Assembly (NCBI GenBank): GCA_033763435.1
Contig: JANRKN010000085.1
Span: forward strand, 1-61,240
Length of the DNA stretch: 61,240 nucleotides
Direction: 5' to 3'
Origin: JANRKN01 sp033763435
GTDB taxonomy: Bacteria > Planctomycetota > Phycisphaerae > Phycisphaerales > UBA1924
The notes below the pieces were generated by a model, which did no database searches, was not told the origin of the DNA, and saw nothing but the letters and a program-made list of their open reading frames with translations. The translations under genes and the position numbers were made by a program. Below are positions 37,255 to 45,398 of the stretch, in pieces (the first letter of the stretch is position 1; every line of letters starts with the position of its first letter).

Positions 37255-37866
37255 TCACACCCCGCTCGGCCAGCGCCCCTCATAAAACCGCGTCAGGCAG
37301 CGCCGGAGCACCTCGAGCATCAGGTTCAGCTCGTGCGTATCGCTCGGCCGATCCACCACCGCGTACGCCCCCGCGCGCAGCGCCGCGTTCAGCTCGCGCG
37401 TGTCGTCGCGGTGCGTGCGGGACCGCCTCACCACCACCGTCGGAGGCGGCTGACTGAGCCGCGCGAGCAGCTCCAGCAACCGCACGCCCCCCTCGGCAAA
37501 CTCCACGTCCTCGGGCCGATCCAGAGGCAACGCCAAGTCCACAATCGCGATGTGGATCGGCATCGACTCGATCACCGTCGCGGCGTGCTTGCCGTTCTCC
37601 GCCCGGTGCGACACGACGCCCATGGGCTCCAGAAGCCGGGGGAGCCGATCCACCCACGAGTCTTGCTCCCACCCGCCGTGGGACAGCAGCAGATTCAGCC
37701 GCCCCCCACCATTCGCCCCACCGCCCGCCCCACCGCTGGCCCCACCGCTGGCCCCACCATTGGCCCCACCGGTGGCCCCCATTCCGCACGCGGACATCCC
37801 CTGCGCAGCGTCGCCGCCGGCACCGGGAGCCTGGGGAAAGAGAGGATGGAAGCGGACATTCCGCAT
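37255..37866 (-). CDS. Degenerate response-regulator receiver protein with Gly-rich linker
   Basis: This protein of about 203 residues has an N-terminal basic/Cys-containing segment and a tetrapeptide Gly-rich repeat (residues 31-55, units such as ANGG, ASGG). A receiver-like domain follows from about residue 57 (RLNLLLSHGG). The phosphorylatable position is kept as D110 in HIAIVDLALPLD. The acidic pair normally at the end of strand 1 is missing, and the conserved Lys near the C-terminus is replaced by Arg (VVDRP), so it is probably an atypical receiver. Strand 3 (GVRLLELLARLSQPPPTVVV) is receiver-like. ATG 37866 is the best guess. It may precede groES in one transcript. Confidence 0.6.
   Translation of the reverse strand: MRNVRFHPLFPQAPGAGGDAAQGMSACGMGATGGANGGASGGASGGAGGGANGGGRLNLLLSHGGWEQDSWVDRLPRLLEPMGVVSHRAENGKHAATVIESMPIHIAIVDLALPLDRPEDVEFAEGGVRLLELLARLSQPPPTVVVRRSRTHRDDTRELNAALRAGAYAVVDRPSDTHELNLMLEVLRRCLTRFYEGRWPSGV
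37705..37776. repeat. Six 12-bp tandem units coding for a Gly-rich linker
   Basis: Six units of CCCACC followed by a variable six bases (consensus CCCACCGCTGGC) run from 37705 to 37776 and are read on the minus strand as A-x-G-G tetrapeptides. The in-frame unit length means copy-number change would alter linker length without a frameshift. Confidence 0.85.
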
Positions 37867-38205
37867 CGTGCCTGACGCATGGCAATCGGCGTACCAGTCG
37901 CCCCCCGGCTCGCCGGCTTTCGCCGCGGCTTTCCTCGCCAGCCAAGGCCCGCCCGAACGCCCCTCACTCGGGCCGAGGGCCCATCGCGGGGCCTGCGTGA
38001 GCCGACCCCGTCCGCCCAAGACCGCGCGCCGGGCACCCCGGGCGTGCCCAGCGGAGCCATTCCCCCCGCGCGCCGGTGCCAGTTTGGCAGTCCCAGCATT
38101 CCGCGGCGCCCGGGGCTGACACCCCTCTGTCAGCCGAACGGCACGGGCTTTGGAATGCGCCCGATCGGGTCTGGACGAATCCTCGCCGGGCGGTACGCTC
38201 CGCTC
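37867..38205. other. 339-bp divergent intergenic region with a hairpin
   Basis: I support no gene here; the open frames are extensions of the neighbours. It contains an 8-bp palindromic stem, GGCTGACA at 38114-38121 with TGTCAGCC at 38128-38135, and TACGCT at 38194-38199 six nucleotides before the rmuC start, a likely -10 element. Confidence 0.5.
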
Positions 38206-39651
38206 ATGCTCGAAACCGTGGCGGTCATCCTGGCGCTGGGCGTGGTGGGTTTGGCGGGTGTGCTGGTCGTTGTCTGGCGGGGTCGGTCGGCACTGGTCGC
38301 CTCGGCCGCGGGCGCCGAGGCCCGCGCACTGGCCGCCGAACAGCGCGTCGCGTCCGAGGTCTCCCGCGCGACCGAGGCTGAGAAGCGGGCCTCTGACTCC
38401 GACGCCCGCGCCCGCGAGGCCGAGCTTGCGCGCACGCGTGCCGAGGAACAGCTCAACGCGCTGAACCTCCGCCATGCCGCGGAGCTCAAGAGCGCGCAAG
38501 AGCGCCTCACCGAAGAACGCGAACGGCTTCGCGAGCTCGAGTCGCGGATGCAGGCGCAGTTCCGCAGCGTCGCCGACGACGTGCTCAAGAGCAGCAACGC
38601 GGCGTTCCTTCAGCTCGCGCAGGAGCGGTTCAAGTCTGTGCAGCTCGAGGGGCAGAAGGCCCTCGACGAGCGCCGTGCGGCGGTCGAACAGCTCGTGAAG
38701 CCCTTGTCCGACACGCTTGCACGGACCGAGAAGCACCTGCAGGAGTTCAACACGCAGCGCGAGGCCTCGTTCTCGAAGCTGGGCGAGCAGATCGCAGGCG
38801 TGATGCGCTCGAGTGAGCAGGTGCGCGACAAGGCCGACGGGCTGATCAACGCCCTCCGCAAGCCGCAGGTGCGGGGCCGGTGGGGCGAGGTGCAGCTGCG
38901 CCGCGTGCTCGAACTGTCGGGGATGGTGAGCTACTGCGACTTCACGGAGCAGTCCTCATCGCGCGACGACCAGGGCAAGCAGCTCCGCCCCGACGTCGTC
39001 GTGAAGATGCCCAGCGACCGCGTGCTGGTGATCGACGCGAAGGCGAACATCGACGCGTACCTCGACGCGACGCTCGCGCAGAGTGACAAGGAGCGGGAAG
39101 ACCACCTCGAGCGCTTCGCGACGCACATGGCCGACCAGGCCCAGAAGCTCGCGGCCAAGGCGTACTGGTCGCAGTTCGAACGCACGCCCGAGATGGTCGT
39201 GATGTTCATCCCGGGCGATCAGCTGCTCGATGCCGCGTTGAACCGAAGGCCCGCGCTGTTCGAGGACGCGTGCAAGGCGGGCGTGGTGCTTGCGACGCCC
39301 TCGTCGCTGATGGGGCTGCTGCGCGTGATCGAGATGGGATGGAAAGAGCAGCGCCTGGCCGAGCAGTCGCGCGAGCTGCGCGACCTGGGCGTCGAACTGC
39401 TCGACCGCGCCGCGACGGCGATGAAGCATTTCGTGGAGCTGGGCGGCCTGCTCGACCGCGCGGTCGACAAGTACAACTCGTTCGTCGGGTCCTACGACAC
39501 GCGCCTTCGGCCCACGCTTCAGAAGTTCCACGACGCGGGCGGCGTGAACTCGCGCGGGATCATCGACGCGCAGATCATCGAGGCCAGGCCCAGGACAAAC
39601 TCGCCGGCACCGTCGGCCGCGCCGAAGGCTCTGCCTGCGCCGGAGCAGTAA
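38206..39651 (+). CDS. rmuC: DNA recombination protein RmuC
   Basis: This 481-residue protein has one N-terminal membrane helix (AVILALGVVGLAGVLVVVW), a long charged coiled coil (residues 35-225) and the RmuC nuclease-like domain. The domain starts at RKPQVRGRWGEVQLRRVLE and continues LRPDVVVKMPSDRVLVIDAKAN with the PD-(D/E)XK-type D...DAK pattern, then FIPGDQLLDAALN and ATPSSLMGLLRVIEMGWKEQR. The family limits inversions and processes DNA structures. ATG 38206 has TACGCT six nucleotides upstream. The last 77 bases overlap the 3' end of the convergent bactofilin gene, both coding for low-complexity tails. Confidence 0.92.
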   Translation: MLETVAVILALGVVGLAGVLVVVWRGRSALVASAAGAEARALAAEQRVASEVSRATEAEKRASDSDARAREAELARTRAEEQLNALNLRHAAELKSAQERLTEERERLRELESRMQAQFRSVADDVLKSSNAAFLQLAQERFKSVQLEGQKALDERRAAVEQLVKPLSDTLARTEKHLQEFNTQREASFSKLGEQIAGVMRSSEQVRDKADGLINALRKPQVRGRWGEVQLRRVLELSGMVSYCDFTEQSSSRDDQGKQLRPDVVVKMPSDRVLVIDAKANIDAYLDATLAQSDKEREDHLERFATHMADQAQKLAAKAYWSQFERTPEMVVMFIPGDQLLDAALNRRPALFEDACKAGVVLATPSSLMGLLRVIEMGWKEQRLAEQSRELRDLGVELLDRAATAMKHFVELGGLLDRAVDKYNSFVGSYDTRLRPTLQKFHDAGGVNSRGIIDAQIIEARPRTNSPAPSAAPKALPAPEQ

Positions 39652-40279
39652 CCGGCGCCGATACCGCAGGCTGCACGCCCGCGACGCGACGCGCCAGTTC
39701 GTGCGTGGGCAGGTTGGCCCGCACCGCGACGACCGGCGTGCGGCCTGTCTCGCGGTCAGAAGCCCGCTCGGGCTCGGGCGCTTTGGTCCAGCCGGCCGCA
39801 TCGGGCGCGAGTGAGATCGCCGCGTCGAGCATCCCGCCGTCCTGCACGATCAGCGCCGAGGCGAACACTTCGCCGCGAAGCATCGCGCCGGGCCCCACCA
39901 GCACCGCGCCGTAGCAGCGAACAACGCCCTCGACGGTGCCCTGCACCTCGACACCTTCACCCGCCAAGATCAGCGGCGACTGCACGCGGACCTTGGGCTG
40001 CACGACGACAAGGCCGGCCGTGAGCAGCTTCGAGCCCATGTGCGTCGCGCGCAAGATGAGGTCATCGAGCACGAGGCCCCGGTAGCACGACCCGCAGGTC
40101 ATCGTCCGCGCGTGGGCCGCGACGGCATGGACCGCGCCGCAGTGATAGCAGCGGATGGGCCTGGGGCCCGAGGCCTCGCCGCGCAGGAGCGCGCGGGCCA
40201 TCGACCCAAGCGTCGCCTGAGCGGGCGCGGACTGAGACTGGGGCGTGGGCGCGAAACGGTGCATGCGCACAGTCACCAT
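39575..40279 (-). CDS. Zinc-ribbon bactofilin-like protein
   Basis: This 234-residue protein joins a zinc-ribbon (C44-x2-C47 ... C62-x2-C65 in CYHCGAVH and CGSCYRG) to a bactofilin-type right-handed beta-helix at residues 90-165. The helix has short repeats such as EVQGTVEGVVRCYGAVLVGPGA and LRGEVFASALIVQDGGMLDAAI. The C-terminal 60 residues are Pro/Ala-rich and disordered. It lies 72 bp downstream of a canonical bactofilin on the same strand, so they are probably cotranscribed and may coassemble. The start was set at ATG 40279; ATG 40264 is possible. The zinc ribbon is unusual for bactofilins and could anchor or dimerise the filament or bind a nucleic acid. Confidence 0.75.
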   Translation of the reverse strand: MVTVRMHRFAPTPQSQSAPAQATLGSMARALLRGEASGPRPIRCYHCGAVHAVAAHARTMTCGSCYRGLVLDDLILRATHMGSKLLTAGLVVVQPKVRVQSPLILAGEGVEVQGTVEGVVRCYGAVLVGPGAMLRGEVFASALIVQDGGMLDAAISLAPDAAGWTKAPEPERASDRETGRTPVVAVRANLPTHELARRVAGVQPAVSAPVTAPAQAEPSARPTVPASLSWAWPR

Positions 40280-40351
40280 CGGCCCGACAGGGCCGGGCTG
40301 TGGAATCGTCGGAGCGAAACTTGCCCGAGGGGGCTGGGGCGGGTTTGGACG

Positions 40352-40864
40352 TTACTGCACGCCGGGCACGGCCGGGGCCGGCGGGATCGCCGCGGGCCAG
40401 ACCGAGCGAACCTGCGCGGGGCCCGAGCCGGGCAGCGCCGACGCCGCGGGCGTGCCCAGACGGTTCTTGAGCTCGAGATCGGTGTCGATCGTCTCGGTGC
40501 GGGGCTTGACCGCCGTCGTCGATCCGCCCGCGCCGCCCACGCCGATGCGGCAATGGCCCATGAACGAGGCGCCGGCCGCGACGACCAGCGTCGCCGCGGT
40601 GATATCGCCCGCGACGCGCGCCTTGGACGAAAGCTCGACGCGGTCCTTCGCGGCGATGTTGCCCTCGATCGTGCCATCGACCATCACCCGCGCGGCCTCG
40701 ACTTCGGCGTTGCAGCGCGCGCCCTCGGCGACGTGCACCTCGCCCTTGGCGGTGATCTTGCCCTCGAAGGTCCCCAGGATCCGCGCCGCCGCATCAAAGT
40801 GCATCTCGCCCTTGATGTGCGTGTCAGGACCGATGACCGTGATCGCCTTGTTGGTGTCCGCCAT
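40352..40864 (-). CDS. Bactofilin (cytoskeletal DUF583 protein)
   Basis: This 170-residue protein consists of a short polar N-terminus, a beta-helix core with about six turns (TVIGPDTHIKGEMHFDAAAR, ILGTFEGKITAKGEVHVAEGA, VMVDGTIEGNIAAKDRVEL, ARVAGDITAATLVVAAGA) and a disordered Pro/Ala tail. Bactofilins self-assemble into filaments without nucleotides and localise cell-wall or stalk machinery. ATG 40864 has GGAGGG about ten nucleotides upstream. It is first in a two-gene unit with the zinc-ribbon bactofilin. Confidence 0.92.
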   Translation of the reverse strand: MADTNKAITVIGPDTHIKGEMHFDAAARILGTFEGKITAKGEVHVAEGARCNAEVEAARVMVDGTIEGNIAAKDRVELSSKARVAGDITAATLVVAAGASFMGHCRIGVGGAGGSTTAVKPRTETIDTDLELKNRLGTPAASALPGSGPAQVRSVWPAAIPPAPAVPGVQ

Positions 40865-41025
40865 GTTCGCCGAGCCCTCCGTGGTCGCGCGGGATCGTGC
40901 GGATCCCGGCCTGCGTACACGATAGCCGAGACGCGGGCTGCTTGGCAATCCGCTCGCAAGACTTCACACCCGCGCGACCGTTTCCGACCGCCTCGCCCCC
41001 AGAAACCGGGGCTCTATCCTCGGGC

Positions 41026-42195
41026 ATGGCTTCCACCTCCCGTCGGCTGCGCACGCCCGTCTTCGTCGGCTCATGGAACGCCGGCCCCGCGGCCAAGCTC
41101 GCCCTGAAAACCCTGCTCGCCTCGGCGCGCCCGCCCCTGCTCGACGCCCTGGTGAAGGGCATCGCCCTCATCGAGGACGACCCCGAAGAGATGTCCGTGG
41201 GCTTGGGGGGCCTGCCGAACGAAGTCGGCGAGGTCGAGCTCGATGCGGCGTTGATGGATGGCAATCTGCACCGCGCGGGGGGCGTCGCGGGGCTCAAGCG
41301 CGTGAAGAACGCCGCGGCCGTCGCGCGCGAAGTCCTCCGCCGGACCGACCACGCCCTGCTCGTGGGCGAGGGCGCCCTGACCTTCGCGCGCCAGTGCGGC
41401 TTTCCCGAACAGGACCTGCTCACCCCCAAGGCGCGCGAGGCCTGGCTCGCCTGGAAAGCGCGCCTGAGCATCCGCGATGGATGGATCGGCCCCGACGACA
41501 CGACGCAGGACTTCGGCGATGCCGTGTGGGCCGGGCACGAGTCCAACGACACGCCGGGCCGGCCTCCTGAGAAGAAACCCGCCACGCCTGCGCCGGGCCA
41601 GTCTTCGGGCGCGCCCGAGGTGCCCTTCACGTTCGGCACCGTCCATCTCTCGGCGCTCGTGCCCGGGCAGACTCAGTCAGGCCAGACTCAGTCGGGTCAG
41701 GCTGAACCGGAGATGGCCGCCGTGACCAGCACGTCGGGCCTGAGCTACAAGATCCCGGGGCGCGTGGGCGATTCGCCGATCGTCGGCGCCGGGCTCTACT
41801 GCGACGCCCGCACGGGCTCCGCGGGCGCCACAGGTCGCGGCGAAGCGACGCTCCAGTGCGGCGCGGCGCTGCTCGTCGTCGAGGCCATGGCCCGCGGCAT
41901 GGACCCCACCGAGGCCTGCGTCGACACCCTCCGCCGCATCGCCTCGCGCACCCGCGAACGCCGACTCCTCGACGCCCACGGCCGGCCCACGTTCAACGTC
42001 ACCCTCTACGCCCTCCGCGCCGACGGACTCACCGGCAGCGCCTCCATGCACGCCGGCTATACCCACGTCGCCTCGCGGGGCGGGCAGATCCGCCTGGTCC
42101 CGTCGGCGTATCTTTTTCCGAAGCCCGAGTCGGCGGGCGCGGGCCCTGCCCCGCGCCGGAGGGACCGCACACGGGCCAAGGGAGGTTCACGATGA
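41026..42195 (+). CDS. Glycosylasparaginase-type Ntn hydrolase (asparaginase family 2)
   Basis: This 389-residue protein matches N4-(beta-N-acetylglucosaminyl)-L-asparaginase. It has SWNAGPAAKLALKTLL at the start, the alpha-chain end with FGTVHLSALV (T205 is the candidate autocatalytic nucleophile), and the beta-chain motif TSTSGLSYKIPGRVGDSPI then GAGLYCD. A Gly-rich region with RGEATLQCGAALLVVEAMARG follows. Between the candidate cleavage site and TSTSG is a low-complexity insert with a QTQSGQ repeat, unlike the tight linker of known enzymes. No signal peptide is present. ATG 41026 has TATCCT five nucleotides upstream. It overlaps the next gene by four bases. Confidence 0.8.
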   Translation: MASTSRRLRTPVFVGSWNAGPAAKLALKTLLASARPPLLDALVKGIALIEDDPEEMSVGLGGLPNEVGEVELDAALMDGNLHRAGGVAGLKRVKNAAAVAREVLRRTDHALLVGEGALTFARQCGFPEQDLLTPKAREAWLAWKARLSIRDGWIGPDDTTQDFGDAVWAGHESNDTPGRPPEKKPATPAPGQSSGAPEVPFTFGTVHLSALVPGQTQSGQTQSGQAEPEMAAVTSTSGLSYKIPGRVGDSPIVGAGLYCDARTGSAGATGRGEATLQCGAALLVVEAMARGMDPTEACVDTLRRIASRTRERRLLDAHGRPTFNVTLYALRADGLTGSASMHAGYTHVASRGGQIRLVPSAYLFPKPESAGAGPAPRRRDRTRAKGGSR

Positions 42196-42584
42196 AACAC
42201 ACGCGGTTCACGGCGGCGATTGTCTCGGCCTCGGCCCTGCTCCTGGGCGCGGGCGTCCTCACGGGCTGCTCCACGACGCCCCCCACCAGCGCGGGCGAGT
42301 ATTCCACCGTCGGGCGCAAGCTCAAGAGCACGCAGGACGCCTCGCTTGAGAAGGCCTTCGAGGCCGCCAAGGGCGCGATGGGCGACCTGCAGTTCACGCT
42401 CAAGGAAGATCGCAAGGACGCGCTCGCGGGCGTCGTCAAGGCCGAGCGCGCCGACAAGACGCCCGTCACCATCGAACTCACGAAGATCACGGACAAGACC
42501 ACCGAGGTCTCGATCCAGGTCGGCACGCTGGGCGATGAGGCCCTCTCGCGCACGATCCTCGACAAGCTCAAGGCGCGCCTGTAA
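42192..42584 (+). CDS. Small lipoprotein of DUF3568 type
   Basis: This 130-residue protein has a lipobox signal peptide (ALLLGAGVLTGC, C26) and a short domain with the DUF3568-like pattern: LEKAFEAAKGAMGDLQFTLKE, then LAGVVKAERADKTPVTIEL, then TEVSIQVGTLGDEALSRTIL. It has a strong ribosome site (GGAGG six nucleotides upstream). The ATG overlaps the stop of the asparaginase-like gene (ATGA), so translation is coupled. Function is unknown; the family is a small beta-rich envelope lipoprotein. Confidence 0.85.
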   Translation: MKHTRFTAAIVSASALLLGAGVLTGCSTTPPTSAGEYSTVGRKLKSTQDASLEKAFEAAKGAMGDLQFTLKEDRKDALAGVVKAERADKTPVTIELTKITDKTTEVSIQVGTLGDEALSRTILDKLKARL

Positions 42585-42610
42585 ACCCGGCGCCGAGTTC
42601 TGAGATATTC

Positions 42611-42652
42611 AACCGCACGCCCTCGCACACCGAAGGCGTGCGGTTGTTTTTT
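42611..42652. terminator. Bidirectional rho-independent terminator
   Basis: AACCGCACGC (42611-42620) pairs with GCGTGCGGTT (42636-42645), followed by GTTTTTT. It ends the DUF3568 gene and lies at the stop codon of the converging waaA gene. Confidence 0.9.
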
Positions 42653-43904
42653 AGCGCCGATCGAGCAAGCTCAGGATCATCTCCGCGTGCGTGCGGCTCG
42701 CGCCCTGGCGCGTGCGGATCACATCGCGCCCCGCATCGGCGAGCTTCTCGCGCGCGTCGCGCGAGGCGAGCAGATCCCCCACCACGCGCGCGACGTTCGC
42801 CCGGTCGGCGCGTGCAAGACCCCCGGCACGCTCAAAGTCCGACACGATCGCGCGGAAGTCGTCCACGTGAGGCCCGATCACCGTCGCACGCCCGAGGCCG
42901 ATGGGCTCGATCGGATCGCTGCCGAAGAGATCGCCCATGAACGAGCGCCCGACGATCGCGACGTCCGCGAGCGCGTACGCCGCGCGGAGCTCGCCGATAG
43001 TGTCCAGCAGGAACAGGCCCGCCGGGTTGGGGCCTTGCGCGGGTTGGCCCTTGGTCACCGAGCGCCTGACGCAGCCGGGCATGGCCGCCGCGGCGTCGGC
43101 AAAGCGTTCGGGCTTGCGGGGTGCGCACAGGAGCTGCACGAGCGTGCCGAGCCGCGCCGACCATTCGTCCCGCGCCGCGACGAGCAGCGCCTCTTCGCCC
43201 GGGCCCGTCGAGCCCGCGACGACCAGCGGCTTGGATCGATCGATGCCCAGGCTCGCCGCGAGCTCGTCCATGCCCGGCACGCTGTCGGCGATCACGACCG
43301 AGTCCCACTTCATGCTGCCCGTCACGACGCAGCGCTCGGCCAGGACGCCCATCGCGACAAAGCGCTCGCGATACTCCTCGTCCTGCACCGCGGCAAAGCG
43401 CAGCGAGGCGAAGATCGAACGCAGGTACGGACGCAGCTTGCGATAGCCCTTGAACGAGCGCTCGCTGAGCCGGCCATTGACGACGCCGACGGGGATGTTC
43501 CGCGCGCCGCACGCGCGGATGAAGTTGGGCCAGAGCTCCAGTTCCACCAGCGCGACGGCCTGGGGCTTGGCGCGGTCGAGGAACTTGCGCACGGCCCACG
43601 AGGCATCGAGCGGATAGCGCCGAACGTGCGCCGCGGGCTTGTACAGCTCGGCCGCGCGCTTGAGGCCCGTGTCGGTCGAGGCAGTGACGAGCGTGTCGGC
43701 CTTCGCGCTGAGCAGAGGGACGAGCGCGCGCGAGGCGTTGGTCTCGCCAACGGAGACGCCGTGGAGCATCACGCGCGGGCGGACCGGCGCGGGCAACGGC
43801 TCGATGTTGCCAAAGCGCTCGGGCCAGCCGCCGCGGGCCTTGCGGGCCCAGAAGGGCGCGGAGAGCGCGGCGACGGGGAGATAGACCAGATCAAGCGCGT
43901 TCAC
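42651..43904 (-). CDS. waaA: 3-deoxy-D-manno-octulosonic acid transferase
   Basis: This 417-residue GT30 glycosyltransferase adds Kdo to lipid A precursor at the inner membrane. Motifs are RPRVMLHGVSVGE with the catalytic-region Glu near the N-terminus, the family landmark VALVELELWPNFIRACG, NGRLSERSFKGYR, the CMP-Kdo region VVAGSTGPGEEALLVAA, and DPIEPIGLGRATVIGP. The N-terminal hydrophobic helix (LDLVYLPVAALSAPFWA) is usual. The start is GTG 43904, without a clear ribosome site. The gene lies 34 bp downstream of tRNA-Val on the same strand and may be transcribed with it. With kdsA 2.4 kb away it shows that the cell makes Kdo-containing LPS. Confidence 0.93.
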   Translation of the reverse strand: MNALDLVYLPVAALSAPFWARKARGGWPERFGNIEPLPAPVRPRVMLHGVSVGETNASRALVPLLSAKADTLVTASTDTGLKRAAELYKPAAHVRRYPLDASWAVRKFLDRAKPQAVALVELELWPNFIRACGARNIPVGVVNGRLSERSFKGYRKLRPYLRSIFASLRFAAVQDEEYRERFVAMGVLAERCVVTGSMKWDSVVIADSVPGMDELAASLGIDRSKPLVVAGSTGPGEEALLVAARDEWSARLGTLVQLLCAPRKPERFADAAAAMPGCVRRSVTKGQPAQGPNPAGLFLLDTIGELRAAYALADVAIVGRSFMGDLFGSDPIEPIGLGRATVIGPHVDDFRAIVSDFERAGGLARADRANVARVVGDLLASRDAREKLADAGRDVIRTRQGASRTHAEMILSLLDRR

Positions 43905-43938
43905 GGGGGCGATTCACGGGGGCAGTTTTCGATCAACA

Positions 43939-44011
43939 TGGGCAGGCCGGGATTCGAACCCGGGACCACTCGCGTGTAAAGCGAACGCTCTGGCCGCTGA
44001 GCTACCCGCCC
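43939..44011 (-). tRNA. tRNA-Val (anticodon UAC)
   Basis: A 73-nt cloverleaf on the minus strand: acceptor stem GGGCGGG pairs with CCTGCCC, the D arm is AGCTCAGCGGCCAGAGC, the anticodon stem TTCGC/GCGAG encloses the loop TTTACAC with anticodon TAC, and the T arm has GGTTCGAATCC. The discriminator is A, and CCA is not encoded. Confidence 0.97.
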
Positions 44012-44034
44012 GGGGCAGCGTCACGATAGGAGCA

Positions 44035-45384
44035 TCAGGCCGAGGCGCGACGGGCGAAGAGCACGCCGCCCACGATGAACCCGACGAGCCCCATCGCCGT
44101 CAGGATCGCCAGAGGCAGCGCGGCGCTGGAAAACTCACCCCCGCGCCAGATCGCGACGTCCAGCCCCTGAATCGCCCACCTGAACGGGCTGACGGCCGAG
44201 ACATTCTGCATGAACGGCGGCATGAAGAACAGCGGGATCGACCCGCCGCCGATCATCGCCAGAATCAGCAGCAGCGCACGCCCCAGGCCCCCCGCGCCGC
44301 CCTCAGACTTGCTCAGCGTCGCGATCAGCATCATGAGCCCGACGAACCCGAACGACGCGACCACGACTACCAGCGCGAGCAGCGCGGGGTTCTGGGGCCG
44401 CACGCCGAAGAACCCGACCGCGACGCCGAGCATCGCGAGCTGCACGACGATCGCGGTGATGAAGCACGCCAGACCCTTGCCCGCGAGGATGTGCCAGCGC
44501 GCCAGAGGCGACGCGGCCAGACGCATCAGCGTGCCGCGGGTGCGCTCGGAGACGAGCGAGGTCGCGAAGGCCGTCACCGCGCCCATCAGCCCCCAGACGC
44601 AAGCCTGTGGGAAGCTCACGGCGAACGCGTTGGGCGGGCCGTCGCGCTTGACCGTGACATCCGTGAGCTGCACGCGGATCGGCGCAAAGCCGTCACCGCT
44701 CCCCGCACCGCCCCCCGCGGCCGGCGCGTCGTTCTTCTGATTCTCAATCGGCGGTTGGGCCTGCGATTGGGCCTGCGCGCGGGCGTTGCGGCTCACCATG
44801 CCGTCGAGCGCGCCCAGGAACGTGTCGAACACCAGCCGGTCCGCGGCATTCAAGTCCTTGCTCGATCGCACCTGCTCGCGCGCCGAATTCATGAACGGCC
44901 TGAACTGGTCCGGGTTCTGGAACGTCCGCGTGAACTGGCGGAACCCCAGCTCCGTGAGCTTGCCCGCAATCAGCCCCGCCTCAGCCCGGCGCGAAGGATC
45001 GACCGCGCCCTCGATCGTGATGGGCTTGCCTTGAAACAGCCCCGGGCCGATGCCCCCCTCGGCCCCGCCGAAGCCGGGCGGCACCACCACCGCCGCGACG
45101 ATCGCGCCCGTGCGAACGCGCGCGAAGGCCAGCTCACGCGAGGAGAACTCTTCGACCTTGAACTCGGGCGCCGCGCGGACGTCGTTGGCGAACGCTCGCG
45201 CCGCGGGCGAAGTGTCCTCGAGCACCAGCCCGACGCTCATCTTCCCCGAGCCCCCGCCGCCCGAAAAGATGTACCCAAAGAACAGCCCGAAAACGACGGG
45301 GAAGAGGAACGTGAAGAACAGATCGACGCGGTCGCGCGACAGCAGCCGGAGGTCCTTGATCGCCATCGCCCAAATCGCGCTCAC
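44035..45384 (-). CDS. ABC-2 type transporter permease
   Basis: This 449-residue protein has one N-terminal helix (LFFTFLFPVVFGLFFGYIF), a large extracytoplasmic domain (residues 35-250, with the Gln/Asn-rich AQSQAQPPIENQK and a Gly-rich loop) and five C-terminal helices. These include CVWGLMGAVTAFATSLVSERTRGTLMRLAASPL, the ABC-2 signature coupling region. It is the NatB/CcmB-like export type, paired with the ATPase gene 14 bp upstream. GTG 45384 follows AAAGGAG, nine nucleotides upstream. The substrate is unknown; proximity to kdsA and waaA hints at an envelope component, but that is weak. Confidence 0.9.
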   Translation of the reverse strand: MSAIWAMAIKDLRLLSRDRVDLFFTFLFPVVFGLFFGYIFSGGGGSGKMSVGLVLEDTSPAARAFANDVRAAPEFKVEEFSSRELAFARVRTGAIVAAVVVPPGFGGAEGGIGPGLFQGKPITIEGAVDPSRRAEAGLIAGKLTELGFRQFTRTFQNPDQFRPFMNSAREQVRSSKDLNAADRLVFDTFLGALDGMVSRNARAQAQSQAQPPIENQKNDAPAAGGGAGSGDGFAPIRVQLTDVTVKRDGPPNAFAVSFPQACVWGLMGAVTAFATSLVSERTRGTLMRLAASPLARWHILAGKGLACFITAIVVQLAMLGVAVGFFGVRPQNPALLALVVVVASFGFVGLMMLIATLSKSEGGAGGLGRALLLILAMIGGGSIPLFFMPPFMQNVSAVSPFRWAIQGLDVAIWRGGEFSSAALPLAILTAMGLVGFIVGGVLFARRASA

Positions 45385-45398
45385 GCCCGAGGCTCCTT

